This document shows positions 1 to 11,600 of a DNA stretch of 21,048 nt, piece by piece. A program made the translations under genes and the position numbers. The stretch's first letter is position 1; each line of letters begins with the position of its first letter. The DNA comes from Pelargonium cotyledonis. Taxonomy: Eukaryota; Streptophyta; Magnoliopsida; Geraniales; Geraniaceae. The DNA is taken from assembly GCA_036897625.1 (NCBI GenBank), contig JAYMTA010001230.1, positions 1-21,048 of the forward strand, in the 5' to 3' direction. The notes under the pieces were generated by a model. The model made no database searches and was not told the origin of the DNA. It was given only the letters and a program-made list of their open reading frames with translations.

Positions 1-1144
1 AAACACAGAATGAGAATGGAATGTATGTCCCAGTTCGTGATTATGAATTTGTTTATTTTCCAAAAAATTTAGTTAATTATGGGTATTCAGATAAAGTAAA
101 AATGACACAATTTCCACGTTGAACAACAGGAGAAAACGAATTTTGCTTCTTTAAAAAATATAGAAGCAAAAACCATTAACAAATATAAAATATAAAATAT
201 AAAAGAAAGTAAGTTTTTTTATTTTATAAAGAAATATTAATTTTAAAATTATCAATATCGATTTAAAAACAAACGAGATATATATAGAATCAAATGTTAT
301 AATATGAGAAACAAGATTAATATATCTCGAATGTTCATGAGAACTATCAATTATCATATAGTTGGTTAAGGTCTTGACTGTAACATTGAAACAATAAGAT
401 TAATCATTGTTTTAAAAAACATCTTACGTGCAATAGTTCAAAACAGAACTCGTTGAGAGAAGAAAAAACAAAACAAAACTTCAAACAAGTAGAATAAACA
501 TACTTCAGAATTAACATATTTACTAACTAAAATATGTTATTTTGTTTAAAACAAAACATTAAGCTCTCCCATGTATATGCATATCATTTTATTTTGTTAC
601 CAAAAAAAACCTAAGAAAAATTGTTTGATGACACACTAATTAAGAAAGGCATGGATTAGGACATATCACATTTATATGTAATGTGGGACAAACAAAGCAA
701 GATGTTTTTACCATTTGTATAGCAAATCAAGCGAAAAGGAATTGAAGTCAAGCACTTCCTATAACCAGATATGCCAATTCATTGTTGGCAATGCTTTAAA
801 AACTGTCCATTCATAAATTAAATACAATTTACATAAGTGCTTTCATCATGCTGACAAAGACATAATTGTAACATTCTAATAAAAGAACATCAAATATGCA
901 TTAAAAACAAGTCTATCTACTTGGGTTTTTTATTGTTTCACTTTCTTCATGGCAAGCAAGAAAATCTTCCAAAAGATTCAATCCCAAAGCGTTTGTACTA
1001 AAAAAATAAAATTAGATTTTTTTTGCCACTCTCACTCTTTCGTCACATGAGCTTGAATTCTATCCATTCCTTAGTTATGGGCAGCAATAATATGCTTAAC
1101 TCACATCTATCAAGCTAAATTAATCTTAATAACATGTTCCATCG

Positions 1145-1265
1145 TGCATAATTAGTTGGATCGTGCTTGTGTCAACACAGTCCATTTAACTCGTATCGTG
1201 TTCGTGTTGAGTTATGCATCACATAAATAATTTTCAGCACGACACACATGAATTGTGACCTCTAG
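1145..1265. repeat. Degraded interspersed repeat (CACGACAC/GTGTTCGTGTT type)
   Basis: The segment contains GTATCGTGTTCGTGTTGAG-like sequence and, about 50 bases further, CAGCACGACACAC followed by GAATTGTGACCTCTAG. This layout of CGTGTTCGTGTT and ACGACAC blocks, ending near an AATTG..CTCTA edge, resembles a non-autonomous repeat common in rosid intergenic DNA. The family assignment is from memory and tentative. No clear target-site duplication is visible. Confidence 0.35.
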
Positions 1266-1438
1266 TTTTAAGACGTTTTTATGTAAAAGAGACGGCTGGT
1301 GATGGAGGATGGGTCTCTGCCTCCACCAGTAAAATCATCCATAAAAACCTATCCATGTTCATGCTTTACTACTGCTATGCGTATGTGAAGACATCATCAA
1401 GCACTATATGGAGATGAGATGACCAATTCTTTTTCCAC

Positions 1439-1459
1439 AACCCAACCCAACCCAACCCC
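1439..1459. repeat. CCCAA pentanucleotide tandem repeat
   Basis: About four copies of the unit AACCC/CCCAA lie in a row within otherwise non-repetitive intergenic DNA. It is too short to imply a function. Confidence 0.8.
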
Positions 1460-2415
1460 ACACCATCATTCATGCCCTTCTCAAGTGGATCTCAATCCTT
1501 TTCATGGCCTTCACAAATGACAACATAGTCTTCCCCAAAACTCTACAGCCCCTACCATGCCATGCCATCATCATCATTATCAACTTTAGTTTCAAACATG
1601 TTGTCCTCAACTCCTAATTAGCCCCATAACTTAACACAAATCATCCATAGCTCCATCCAAGTTTTTCCTGTCCTAAACTTCTCCTCTCTAGCTACATGAC
1701 AACTTAGTCTAACTGAAAACGACGCTAGAATGTTAACATTTAACCGAAAGCACTGCCACTGGACAATCCACCATGCTACCATTCCTTAGAGGAGACATTT
1801 AGGAACAGCTAGACCAAAGCTCTTTGGCCACTTTTTTCCCTAATTGTCCAACAGTTTAAAAAACTGTCTCGGACTCAATAAAGTTCATGCCAACCGAATC
1901 TCCCATCTCATGCGCAATTCTAAATTTGTTTTGGCAGTATCTAAGATTGCTACACCAGGACTCAGGAACCAGAATATATAATACTTTAATTACATACACA
2001 TACTACTTTCAGCCAAAGTACCATATTATTCTCGCGTACCTGACCGACCCATTATAGAAATGTGATGCTCTTGATACAGGGGATGGAGCTGCAAGGAGTT
2101 GAGCAAATAGTCAATGTTGTTGCACAAGTGTAGTGACAAATATAACCAAAATCCATGTTGCATAATGATGCTCACCAGCCTACCTTGGTGTTTTAGTGGT
2201 CCTACAAGTTTACAACTTTCACTCTAGCAATAGGGTCTGATCTCTATCCACCAAATTTCCTAACAAGATTTGCAAGTAACCATTTTTTAAACTAAATGAT
2301 GCAGAGCACAATGATTAAGTTGCATAATTAGATATCAATCTATTCTAGACAAGTAAGTAATTAACACAACAACAAAAAGATGGGTGTAAAAGTTAGCAAA
2401 ATATACTTGGAAGTG

Positions 2416-2520
2416 TGTCCTAGTGTTTGTTTGGGAGGTCTACTTACTTATGGAGGTGAATGTCTGCAGACATTAAGTTAAAAATTGTTTGACTGATGAG
2501 GTATGAAAGAATAACTTTCA
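2416..2520. repeat. Possible DNA-transposon/MITE remnant
   Basis: The stretch begins GTGTCCTAGTGTTTGTTTGGGA, a kind of edge seen on many plant hAT/PIF-like MITEs. It holds a perfect 16-bp palindrome at 2459-2474 (AATGTCTGCAGACATT). No matching opposite terminus or target-site duplication was found, so this is at best a fragment. Confidence 0.25.
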
Positions 2521-3110
2521 GACAGTGGAGATCCACAAGATATCTAGCAAGAGTTTTCTCCACAAGAGGTTAGAGGCTCCTGCACCGGCTCCTGTAGGTA
2601 TTTCACATCCAAAATTTCTCATGATTTAGCAATGGTTGATGATAGTAAGAACTCCAAGCCACAATAATTCTTGAATTCACTATTAACTCTCTTCTACAAT
2701 AGCCACCATCAATTGATTTTAGTTTTGTTAATCAAGAAAAAACACAGTGCTGTTGACCCTGAAAAAGTATGAGTTGACCTCAAATTTAAGAGAAACATGA
2801 TTTTTACGGTAGTTTATACTATTTACACAATCGGCCAACAATCAGTAGATGTAGATGTAATATGAATCCACCTTAGAGATTTTTTTTTTGAACTCCCATC
2901 TCGGAGTTAGATATACACGATTTTACTCTATGCGATAAACCTTAGTGCATAAGCATCTTGACTCAATAACTAATGTCGACTAAGCTAGCCAATATGATTT
3001 AGAACACCCCCTAAACGAATAGGCATGTGAGCTTCATAGTAAAAATGATTTCCTCACTGAGATCATGACTTACAAGTCTAGTGTACACACCAGAAAAAAT
3101 TAACCTCATG

Positions 3111-3180
3111 GGGCCCTGAGAGAAAGATGGGTACTTTCGTAATACTGAGGGCATTCTCTAAACCCACTCTCCTTATATAC
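3111..3180 (+). promoter_or_regulatory. PADRE gene core promoter: GGGCCC motif and TATA box
   Basis: A GGGCCC element (3111-3116), of the kind bound by TCP factors, lies about 60 bases upstream of a TATA box (CTTATATAC, 3172-3180). The TATA box is about 130 bases before the ATG at 3309. That leaves a C/A-rich untranslated leader of roughly 100 bases, normal for a plant TATA promoter. Transcription start is inferred, not seen. Confidence 0.6.
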
Positions 3181-3308
3181 AACTCTTCTCTACTCCCAAC
3201 ACCCTCCACTCACAGACCCTCTTTCACAAACAAACCAAACAGCCAACCCTTTTGCAATTTGGCAATTTGCAACTATCAGTGGTGCACCAATAAACAAAAC
3301 AAAAAAAC

Positions 3309-3791
3309 ATGGGAAATTGCTTAGTTCTGCAGGAAGATGTTACCAGAATTGCGAAACCAGATGGGAAGATCCTTGAGTACAAGTCATCCATCACAGTTCA
3401 CCAAGTGCTTTCAGAATTTTCTGGCCATGCAATATCAGATACACTTCAAGCCAGCTACAACCAGCATCTCCAGCCAGATACCATACTGCTTCGCGGTCAC
3501 CTGTACTATCTTGTGCCTCTTCCGCTGAAAACAACAAGAGTTGAGAAAAAGAAGGTGAGATTTTCAACACCAGAGGCAGAACCTGAGCAAGGGTCGGGTG
3601 TCGTAAGGATCAAGCTGGTTATCAGTAAGCAAGAGCTGCAAGAGATGTTAACAAAGGAAGGCTTTTCCTTTGATGAGATGGTTCTCAAGGCTCGAAATGG
3701 AGAAACTGTAAACAGAGTAGATTCATCTCATGGAGCTGATAGCTGTCGAGCGTGGAAGCCTGTATTGAAAAGCATACCTGAAGTAAACTAG
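3309..3791 (+). CDS. PADRE (DUF4228) domain protein, intronless
   Basis: A single exon encodes 160 aa. The protein starts MGNC, a strong N-myristoylation signal (Gly2) with a neighbouring Cys4 that could be palmitoylated, so attachment to the plasma membrane is likely. The N-terminal part (about 1-75) carries the family hallmarks: an IAKPDGKILEYKSSITVHQVL stretch broken only by the usual residues, then DTILLRGHLYYLVPLP. A basic linker (about 78-90) follows, then a RIKLVISKQELQEML motif (about 102-116). The C-terminal WKPVLKSIPE is typical of one PADRE subgroup. PADRE genes are plant-specific and often respond to fungal infection and stress; their biochemical activity is unknown. The ATG at 3309 is chosen because it gives MGNC and follows the TATA box at a normal distance. 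Lack of introns is usual for the family. Confidence 0.93.
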   Translation: MGNCLVLQEDVTRIAKPDGKILEYKSSITVHQVLSEFSGHAISDTLQASYNQHLQPDTILLRGHLYYLVPLPLKTTRVEKKKVRFSTPEAEPEQGSGVVRIKLVISKQELQEMLTKEGFSFDEMVLKARNGETVNRVDSSHGADSCRAWKPVLKSIPEVN

Positions 3792-5107
3792 TAAAGTATA
3801 TATATATGCAATATTGTCTTCTGTTCAACACATGAAATAGCTGTGTCCATGAAAATATTAGAAGGGCAGTTTCTTAAATATGAACTCTAGCTTTCTGATC
3901 ATCAAAAATCTCTGGTTATCAAATTGGGAAACCCTGTGGGTTCATCTCCTCCATCATTTCACTTGTTTTACTCAATCTCTAGCCAATATAATGCAAAAGC
4001 AAAGCAACAAGTCTATTGTCAACTAATGTGAGCTTTTTGCATAGTATCACACAACCTGGCTATCAATTATCAAATTAAAGAAAGAAGATAGGCAGTATAT
4101 TGTATAACATACGTATCAAATTTGGAGGTCAGTATGGTACATAACTACATATGTATGGTTAGCCTCCTAGGAATGCTCAAGTACTAATTATAAATGTGAC
4201 AACCTCAGCTATAAACAACTCAATAATCTAGGCTGTTAAATTTTTTTGAGATAAAACATGAAGGGAATAATAGGAAGAACAAAAACATAGCATGACTTGT
4301 ATCTTAGATGTCTTAATTGTCAGTGATGTCACAAGTAGATCTTATTGTCCAAGTTAGGGTACTAATCACATATGTTTCTGATTTATTAAGGAGGGTAGGT
4401 CCTTAAAAGGTGAACTAGAAGGCAAGACTGAGTCCCTTCTGGATCTCTATAAGAGGCCATATATTCGAACTCCACTATCTAAAACATGCCCACTTTGAGC
4501 AGTAGTGGTTGACGGACTAGGTTGCTATAGTTAAGGCCATTGTCTTAGATTCCATTCTGGAAGGCAACATTACACTCAAGCTTGTTTTCATAGATGTAAT
4601 GATGCTCATCAAGCAATGACATAAGTGTCATCTCCATTTGAAAATTAGTTTATACTGCTCTTAACTATGCATAACATAAAGAGCCAAAACGAAGATATTC
4701 CGTTGGACATTCAGGTGGGATTAGAACAAGACCTAAACTCTTATAATTATCATCTTCAAGAAGACACATGCAATGGTACATTGCATATTTTGGGATGTCA
4801 TGAAATACAATTTAAACCATTTATTACATATAATTTTCCTGACTTCTGATAATCCAAATAAATCCTTTTACTAAACATTTCATCTCCGGGAAGTGTTATA
4901 ACTTTACGGAGTTTATGATTTACAACTGAAACTGAAAACAAACATGTATTAACTTTATACAGTAATTAACAACAATTCACTGGCATCAAATATTACACAC
5001 TGGTATATGACTGGAAATCCAACATGTGGATTTAACTCATTTACAGGTGAAAGGTTGCATCATGCATGTATAGTATGTCTCAAAAGTCTTAAAGAGTTGT
5101 CAAAGAG
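3792..5107. other. Intergenic region between convergent PADRE and SOUL genes
   Basis: It contains the 3' ends of two converging genes. Just after the PADRE stop lies a TA run (about 3797-3807). The rest is AT-rich and without a convincing reading frame; a 60-codon frame near 4667-4849 has no recognisable family features. A SINE-like segment lies near 4385-4545. Confidence 0.6.
4385..4545 (-). repeat. Possible SINE-like retroposon fragment
   Basis: Read on the minus strand, the segment has AGTGGAGTTCGAAT (about 4464-4477), which resembles a tRNA-type box B. Moderately GC-richer sequence of a repeat-like character surrounds it. Box A is poorly preserved and no target-site duplication is clear. 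It could equally be another old repeat. Confidence 0.3.
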
Positions 5108-7724
5108 CTATTCACGTTTCCATTCTACTTCTAGAGCTATCTCATTGCGACGTGTGAATGGTAGTGTAAATGGTGGATTGTACTGCAACAAAATTTACAG
5201 GATTTAGTTGAGCAACATTTCAGAGAAAACGAGAGATTTTAGAGATCTTTTGACTATCAACTCAGTACTGTAGGGACCTCACCTGCGCAACTTCGACCAA
5301 AGCACCCTCTTTTACTTGAAATTGTCTGTCATTTTTCAGAGCATTTCGCAGTTTTGACTCTTGTCGAGTAACATCTTCATCAGTAACATAACCTGATCCA
5401 TATTGAATAAGAAAAACCCTTGTATACCGTGTTATGATCTATATATAGTCGAGATCTTGGAGTATTGGAAACTTAGAATCCATCTGAAACTGTTTCTGTT
5501 CCTCAGGATACCATGTTATTTGTATAAAAAAATACTACGTACGGTGAATACTTAGTAAATATTACGTTTTATTAGGAGTTATTTGATATCCTTAATTACA
5601 TATGCACCAAGCAGTAAAAAGTTGTGCCTTAGAAAATATTAAGGAAAGAACAATGATATAATAAGTTGGCACAGGTTAAATATAAACATAAAAAAAAATT
5701 CACCCTGATAACATAAACATAATTTAAACTCAGTTCAAATAGTTGGAAAAATACATAGCAAAACCATTTTTGCAACACAAATCTAGAATTGATGTTTTAC
5801 AGGGATTAGTGAATACACACTAGAAAATTCATAGATTTTAAACCCCTTTACAACATTTTCATATGCAACTAGCCTAACAGCTCTCAGATTAGAGGACAAA
5901 CCTGAAAAGGCAACAACTGCAACAATTTTCTTTGGCACCTCTCTGATTTTCACAGACGGGTCCTTAGGCAATGGCAAGTTGGAACCATACTTTGAAGGCA
6001 ACACAAATGACATCTGCCACTTATCTTTGTCTTCCAACTGAGTAAAATTGAAAACAATTAAGAAAATTATGAAAGAAAAAATAGGGGCTTTTTTATTTAT
6101 AAGGAAATGGCCAAATAGGCTGAGCTACACTAGCTGTCTTCTCTCCCCACCCCAGCAAGATTGGAATCCACGACCTCCACTACATATGTGTGGTGTTTGA
6201 ACCATTGGGTTGTCCCCTTGGAGACAAATTAAAAGGAGTTTAACTTTCACTAAAACAGTAGAAACATGAAATCTGTGCCTTCAACCTCTTAACTACTTGT
6301 GATTTACATACAATACAAGAGTGATAAAATAATAATTGATATTTACCTCTCGGAACAATCAACAATGACCCTACTGTATAAGACTGATTCAAACTGGAAT
6401 TAAGTCTCTAGTAATTCAATCAATCATAGCAATATGATAAATAATTAGCTTGCTATATATGACAACCTTTGAGGTTTGAAAATTTAAACTTTTGCAATCA
6501 AACAGAAATGCATTGTATATAACGAATATCTAAACTTGAGGAATTTCAGTAATAGTACATTCCTATTAACTGTGACTGTCGATGAAGCGAGAAACATTTG
6601 GTTCTTTTTTCCAAAATATCTACCAGGTAACAAATTTCTATAGTATACTAACTTATATTCTTGGTAGAAGCTTACCCTCTTTGTAATAACCGGAGTTGTC
6701 ATCTCCATCTTTTCCCCATCAGATTGAGATTTACGGGTGAAAACAGGCGTTGTCATCTCCATTTTATCCTTGGTCGTATTCTATAACAGCACAATCATGG
6801 CATGAGCACAATAACAATGACAGAATGGTAATGAAGTAACCCATTACATACAGATGACTACCTTACCAAACAGGTACTCAGCTAACACATTAAAGGACTG
6901 AGATGCACCACTGAAGTCAAAACCCGTCTTCCCAGGCATTGTTGTTTCTGCTATAAAGTAGGGCTGATGAACAATAACAAACCAAAATTAGCTAAAAACA
7001 ACCAAGAGACAGAGGCCAGGGCACAGAAAATAAAACTTGACTCCCATAAAACAATAAGCTAAGTATGTACTACTAAACAAAAATGATTGGGAGAACAATA
7101 ATGTCAATCATACCTCAATTTCTCTGATCTCGTACTGGTCTGTCCTGCCCAAAACCTTGAATTTAACTGTCTCAAGATCTGGAACTAAACAATACCAGAG
7201 AAACACTCATTAAGTACCCTAATTCTATGACACATAAACCAAAATCCACAAAAATACACAATTCAACAATCAATTCAAGCCAAAATGAAAACATTACCTG
7301 ACATCAAAGCTTCCTCCAAATTTCGACTCTCGAAAGTTTTAGGAAACACATACTTAGCAGTCTCGGTCGCCAAATCCACCAACACTGAAATCAAATTAAG
7401 TAAGAAATAAAAAAGCATACATGATTCAAATTAGTTCATAAAGCAGAGACTTGGAAATGAAGAATTCTTATAGTGTAAGGGAGGTAATCGGAGAGAACAT
7501 TTACGTCGCTGAGAGACGGAGGAGGCTTGGGAGGTGAGTGCGAAGACGAGCGAGATTCGAGCTTCGAAGGCGGACATAGTCCTTCTCCGCGGCGGAGCTA
7601 GGGTGGTTTTGTCGGTGGCCATGGCCTGCGTGACGGTGTGGATCGGTCGGTTTGGGACTGTTGAAGCGGTGATGAGGGTTTTGGGCGGAGATAGAGTGAT
7701 CGCTGAAGGCTTGTAAGGAAGCAT
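5108..7724 (-). CDS. SOUL heme-binding family protein, chloroplast-type
   Basis: The gene has eight exons: 7724-7505, 7384-7298, 7184-7114, 6963-6862, 6780-6676, 6037-5902, 5392-5283 and 5182-5108 (stop TAG). They give 906 nt and 301 aa, and all introns are GT..AG. Residues 1 to about 75 are Ser/Thr/Arg/Pro-rich without acids, like a plastid transit peptide. A SOUL domain follows (about 100-301) with family landmarks: [21 protein letters not shown], the paired KMEMTTPV motifs at 166-173 and 184-191, [30 protein letters not shown] and the end [20 protein letters not shown]. It looks orthologous to Arabidopsis At3g10130, a plastoglobule-associated SOUL protein of similar length. SOUL proteins bind heme or other tetrapyrroles in a hydrophobic cleft; the in vivo role is unsettled. 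The start is the first ATG of the leader frame; Met35 is a possible alternative. A telo-box lies just upstream. Confidence 0.93.
6083..6225 (-). mobile_element. tRNA-derived SINE-like insertion in a SOUL intron
   Basis: The element lies in the 6038-6675 intron. On the minus strand a box-A-like CCAATGGTTCAAACACC (6192-6208) is followed about 20 bases later by AGGTCGTGGATTCCAATCTTG (about 6155-6175), which closely resembles a tRNA T-arm with box B. The order and spacing match a tRNA-related SINE head. A non-tRNA body (GC-rich, then TTTGGCCATTTCC) and an A-rich end (AAATAAAAAAG near 6090) follow. It sits in the same orientation as the host gene. No clear target-site duplication was found. It is not an intact tRNA: no acceptor stem closes. 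Confidence 0.6.
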
Positions 7725-7739
7725 TTTGAGATTCTTGAA

Positions 7740-7748
7740 TTAGGGTTT
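7740..7748 (-). promoter_or_regulatory. Telo-box upstream of the SOUL gene
   Basis: AAACCCTAA on the minus strand lies 16 bases before the ATG at 7724, so it is probably in the 5' leader. Telo-boxes are common in leaders of plant genes expressed in dividing cells; the role here is inferred. Confidence 0.55.
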
Positions 7749-8512
7749 TGGAGAGCAGATTTCAGATTTTCTTTGTTCAAATTTCAGTTGCAGTGTGGGG
7801 AGCTTGGTGATCACGAACAGTGTGGTGGTTAAGAATTTTCCCGGGAATTGATATTTGCTAAATTATGTCTAATTGAAGATATTTTGCAATGATAACCCTA
7901 TACTTTTCATTATTATCTCACATGGTATATTTGACAAAATTGTAGACAGAAATAGTCACCAACTGCTAAAACTCGCTATTTCTTATATATTGGAATTGAA
8001 AATTCCATGAATTAAGATGAAAATTGTTTGGATTCAGACTGATAAAACTTAATTGAAGTTCGACTCAAAAGGATTCGTTCAGGTTTTTGGTGCGCGAATC
8101 AAAATGAATTTTCAATACGTAGTATAAATGTATGGATTCTTGTGGGTTTACCCAATTCACGTGATAATTCGACATAAAAGTTATAAAAGTTGGCCATATC
8201 AAAATTCAAGTGTCTGGGTTTAGATCGAAAGAGCTAACTCTAATATGCAATTAACTTTTTTCTTAACATATAAAACAAACATAGTATGTTAATTTTTGTC
8301 ATTTCAGCTATTGATGACACGTCACCATGCCACTTAACCCTGTTGTATGAACTCGAGCAATGGAATTCGCATGTTTGGAATGTTATTTTCCTCTTTCTTG
8401 CAATAATGTTACGTCTCCTATTTGCTATAAACATTTCAACTGATCTCATCAAAATCTAACAGAAACTGTAACCGAAATGGGTGCAAGAACAAAATAACAA
8501 TGTCATGAGTCA

Positions 8513-8575
8513 GAAATTTGCACATAATCCACTGGTAAACACAATGTATCCTATTGAAATTTGCACATAATCCAC
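8513..8575. repeat. 20-bp direct repeat in the HISN3 3' UTR
   Basis: GAAATTTGCACATAATCCAC occurs perfectly twice, at 8513-8532 and 8556-8575, a period of 43 bases. It starts about 36 bases beyond the HISN3 stop (minus strand), so it should lie in the 3' UTR. Flanking bases differ, so the copies are exactly 20 bp. Confidence 0.9.
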
Positions 8576-8610
8576 CGCGAAAATAGAAGTTAACAACAAA
8601 ATGAAAGGTT

Positions 8611-11600
8611 CTAAACCATCAAAGCCTCTTGCTTGGAATGCCAAGAAACCACATCTTTGTACGCCAAGTTTCCCCCAAAAATATCCAAAGCACTACCCAC
8701 AGTAACATCCACACGTCCCATACCTGCAACTTTAATCCTCTCTAGATCTGACATTACAGTAACTCCTCCCGCGTAAGTCACAGGAATCTGGCACCAAAAC
8801 CATGTAAAGCATCGGTAATTTGCAAATGTATCATAGTTCACATCATGCATAGATCATAGAACATAGAAGGGTATGATATTCTAGTTATGTTACTGACTTT
8901 TCAGTGTTTGTAATCTTAGAATTATGCATTTGGTTCAGAAATTTTTTCTTCGAAATCTTCCATCGTGTTTAAGAAAACACTGTGAAACAAAATCTATTTA
9001 ATGTTATCAATACCTAACTATATCAATCTCATCTGAAAATGAGTCGATATGATGAAAGTAACCTGTTAACTGTGAGACACTGAGACAATTTAATGCCTTG
9101 AACAATAGAGGAGACGGCTAACTAAAATAAAGAGCACAACATAATCACAGATGCTAAGAGAGTTTATACTCACTGGAGAGTGACTACCGAGCAAGGCCAC
9201 AAGCTCTTCATCTATTCCCAACCTGCAACGAACACAGTTATAACTATATCATTTGTGGAAACTTACAAACTTAAATTAATAGCTTATAGTCTCCAAACTG
9301 CTCCAACTAATAGTAATTCCGAAATTTAGATAACTTCCTCACAATTGAATTGAGTTTCTCATAAAAAATAATTCCCAGCCATTGGGTTTGAGCCACCGAC
9401 AAGTTGGCTTTAGCATATACATCGAGCTTACTGACAATAATAAACAGTTTAAGACACTTTACAGCAAAACTGTTGGCTTCTGGATATTAAGGCAGCTATT
9501 CTGATGAGGGTTTGCTCCAGTTTAAGTAACAAATTCTAATAATCTCAACAAATTTTGAACTGAATATCTGGCATTTGATATGTGTGTCCTATAAATCACC
9601 TGCTATCTCTATGCTAATAGTGGCTAGAGAAGAAACATAAACTAAGGGAAGCATCAATCCCTTCCTCAAATTGGGGCCAACCTATTCTTTTAAAATGATT
9701 CAAGGTAAAAACACAATTGTCAAAAGTTAAAGCTCTCAAAATTGAATGGCAAGAACATCACTTGTGATGCCCAAGGAACACTTTAACTATAGATTACTAT
9801 GAGGTGGCTCCACATCCTCAATGAAGCATCAATCTTTAACTACTTTGATGTGCTGATTTAAGCTGACATAATAAGAACTCAAGAATATAACTTAGAAACC
9901 TTGATCCATTGTGTTCAAATTTGTGTCAATGTGTAAGGAAGGAAAGAATTGTCAAGGACTTACTTTTTCCCTTCAACATCCACGCCATGGACCAAAAACT
10001 CATCTGCATAGTTGGCAAGAAATTCTAATACTTCCTGATCAAGATACACATCACTGAACTTCTGCCATCTATCAGTGACAATAGCGTATTTACCTTCCTG
10101 CAAAACAAAATAAGTCTGTTAAGGCAAAAAAAAATATGGTACTTGAAAATTGAAACTTTAGAAAAAGAATCGCAAAATAGCTGTGTGCGTGCACACACAC
10201 ACACAAATACTAGGACTAAAAGGGCTCTCAAGAACACAATATTGTACTTAAACAAGCCCGGATCTTTTCAAGACTCACTGACATATTAATGGCAACCAAA
10301 ACTAAAGTTCAGACCCAATAATGAATTTGTTAAATACACAAGTAAACTGGAAGCCAGAGTCATGCATCCCTTGTAGTACTCTCAACTCTATGGGACACAA
10401 ATAAGCAAAGGTTCAGCTCAGCAATTGTTTCATACCTTCTTTCTGCAGCTAAGATCCAATACAAGCCTCTGTTTCCCAACAGCACGAACAAGATCCTTAA
10501 GCCTCTCAAGATCCATTTGTCCATTGTTGAATACATACTGAGTAACGAAACAGAGAATAAACAGTTAAGTATTTCAATAACAAACATCCAATTCGAAAAA
10601 GAATCTTATTGAGCAATTTAAAAGTTGCAGAAACTCATTAGTATGAGAGATATTTCCTAATAGAGCAAGATGTGTTGGGTCATCCTTACCTGCCCCCTCT
10701 TTCACAAAATCCTTACACACGAAACTACTTATGTCTTTTGTTTTGAGTGAGAAGTAAGATGGCAACAAGGATGATCACGTTGTAAAGTATGTATTGTACA
10801 GACAAATAAATGTAGATATAGTTAACAAAGAGGGAAGAGATTACTGATGTGACAATGACATGGCTGGCTCCTTCCTCTATGTAACTCAAAGCATTCTCTG
10901 TGCTTATCCCACCTCCAACTTGCAAGCCACCTAGATTTAACCAGTCCTCACCATAAGTTCAGCAGATGGAAAATCTGTAAGTTTTAGACAAATCATCAAC
11001 CGTAGAGATCAAAGGTGCACCATCCATCTTGCAATGACAGTAGTAACATAAGAACCTAAAGTGTTAGGATTGACTTATCACCTAAGAAACACAAAAAAAT
11101 AATAATAATAAATAATACTGCAAACAAGGTGATGGTTCTTCAGCTTTAAACTTCCTAATATGTAGTGTTCTAACAAAATAATATGAAAGATTTAGTTTAT
11201 GCACAAGTCCTCATGTAATTAGATCTGCAGAAATGCACCTCAACAGTGCATATAGAACTCCTAACAAGGACGTACTTAGTTAGCAGGGGAAAAGTATTCC
11301 CTTGGACAATTAGGTTTAACATTAAATTAGCTACATCCAGGGTGGGAACTTCATACTTGCCTATGGTCTCACAATCTTTTATTGACATGAAATACGATCA
11401 TCCAGACACCAATTAATCGCTTTATGAATAAAATTTAAAACAAGAAAATTCCAAAATGAAGCAAACAATATAATTCATAACCAAAGCAAACAATGACCTA
11501 CCAGGATAGGCATGCAATGCTTCAAAAGCAGCAGCTTTGCTTAAAGGATCTGCTCCTAGCATGATTACATGTCCACCTGTCAATTCATCTTCTTTGTACA

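Larger units (their letters stand above)
1..3170. other. AT-rich intergenic region, no gene recognised
   Basis: No reading frame here resembles a known protein. The only long frame, near 151-357 on the minus strand, is low-complexity AT-rich sequence. The stretch holds decayed repeat-like segments (about 1145-1265 and 2416-2520), a short CCCAA tandem repeat at 1439-1459 and a small hairpin at 1296-1329. Its right end is the promoter of the PADRE gene. Small exons or non-coding RNAs cannot be excluded by eye. Confidence 0.6.
7725..8610. other. Spacer between SOUL promoter and HISN3 3' end
   Basis: This head-to-tail spacer holds the SOUL 5' leader and promoter (right of 7725) and the HISN3 3' untranslated region (left of 8611). 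About 8020-8170 has a TTCGACTC..GGATTCGTTCAGG..GCGCGAATC character like degenerate repeats elsewhere in plants. No gene is recognised. The minus-strand 70-codon frame near 8240-8452 has no family features. Confidence 0.55.

Noticed and set aside
151..357. 68-codon minus-strand frame at the left edge
   Set aside because: It is rich in Phe, Ile, Tyr and Lys, as expected from translating AT-rich DNA, with no family resemblance.
2931..2952. GCGATAAACCTTAGTGCAT, similar to the start of miR162
   Set aside because: Only about ten bases match in a row, the rest is shifted, and no complementary arm is nearby.
3127..3324. 65-codon plus-strand frame overlapping the PADRE start
   Set aside because: Its ATG lies upstream of the TATA box (3172-3180), so it should not be in the mRNA, and it shows no family features.
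6155..6215. A tRNA gene
   Set aside because: Box A- and box B-like motifs are present but no acceptor or anticodon stem closes. It reads as a SINE head.
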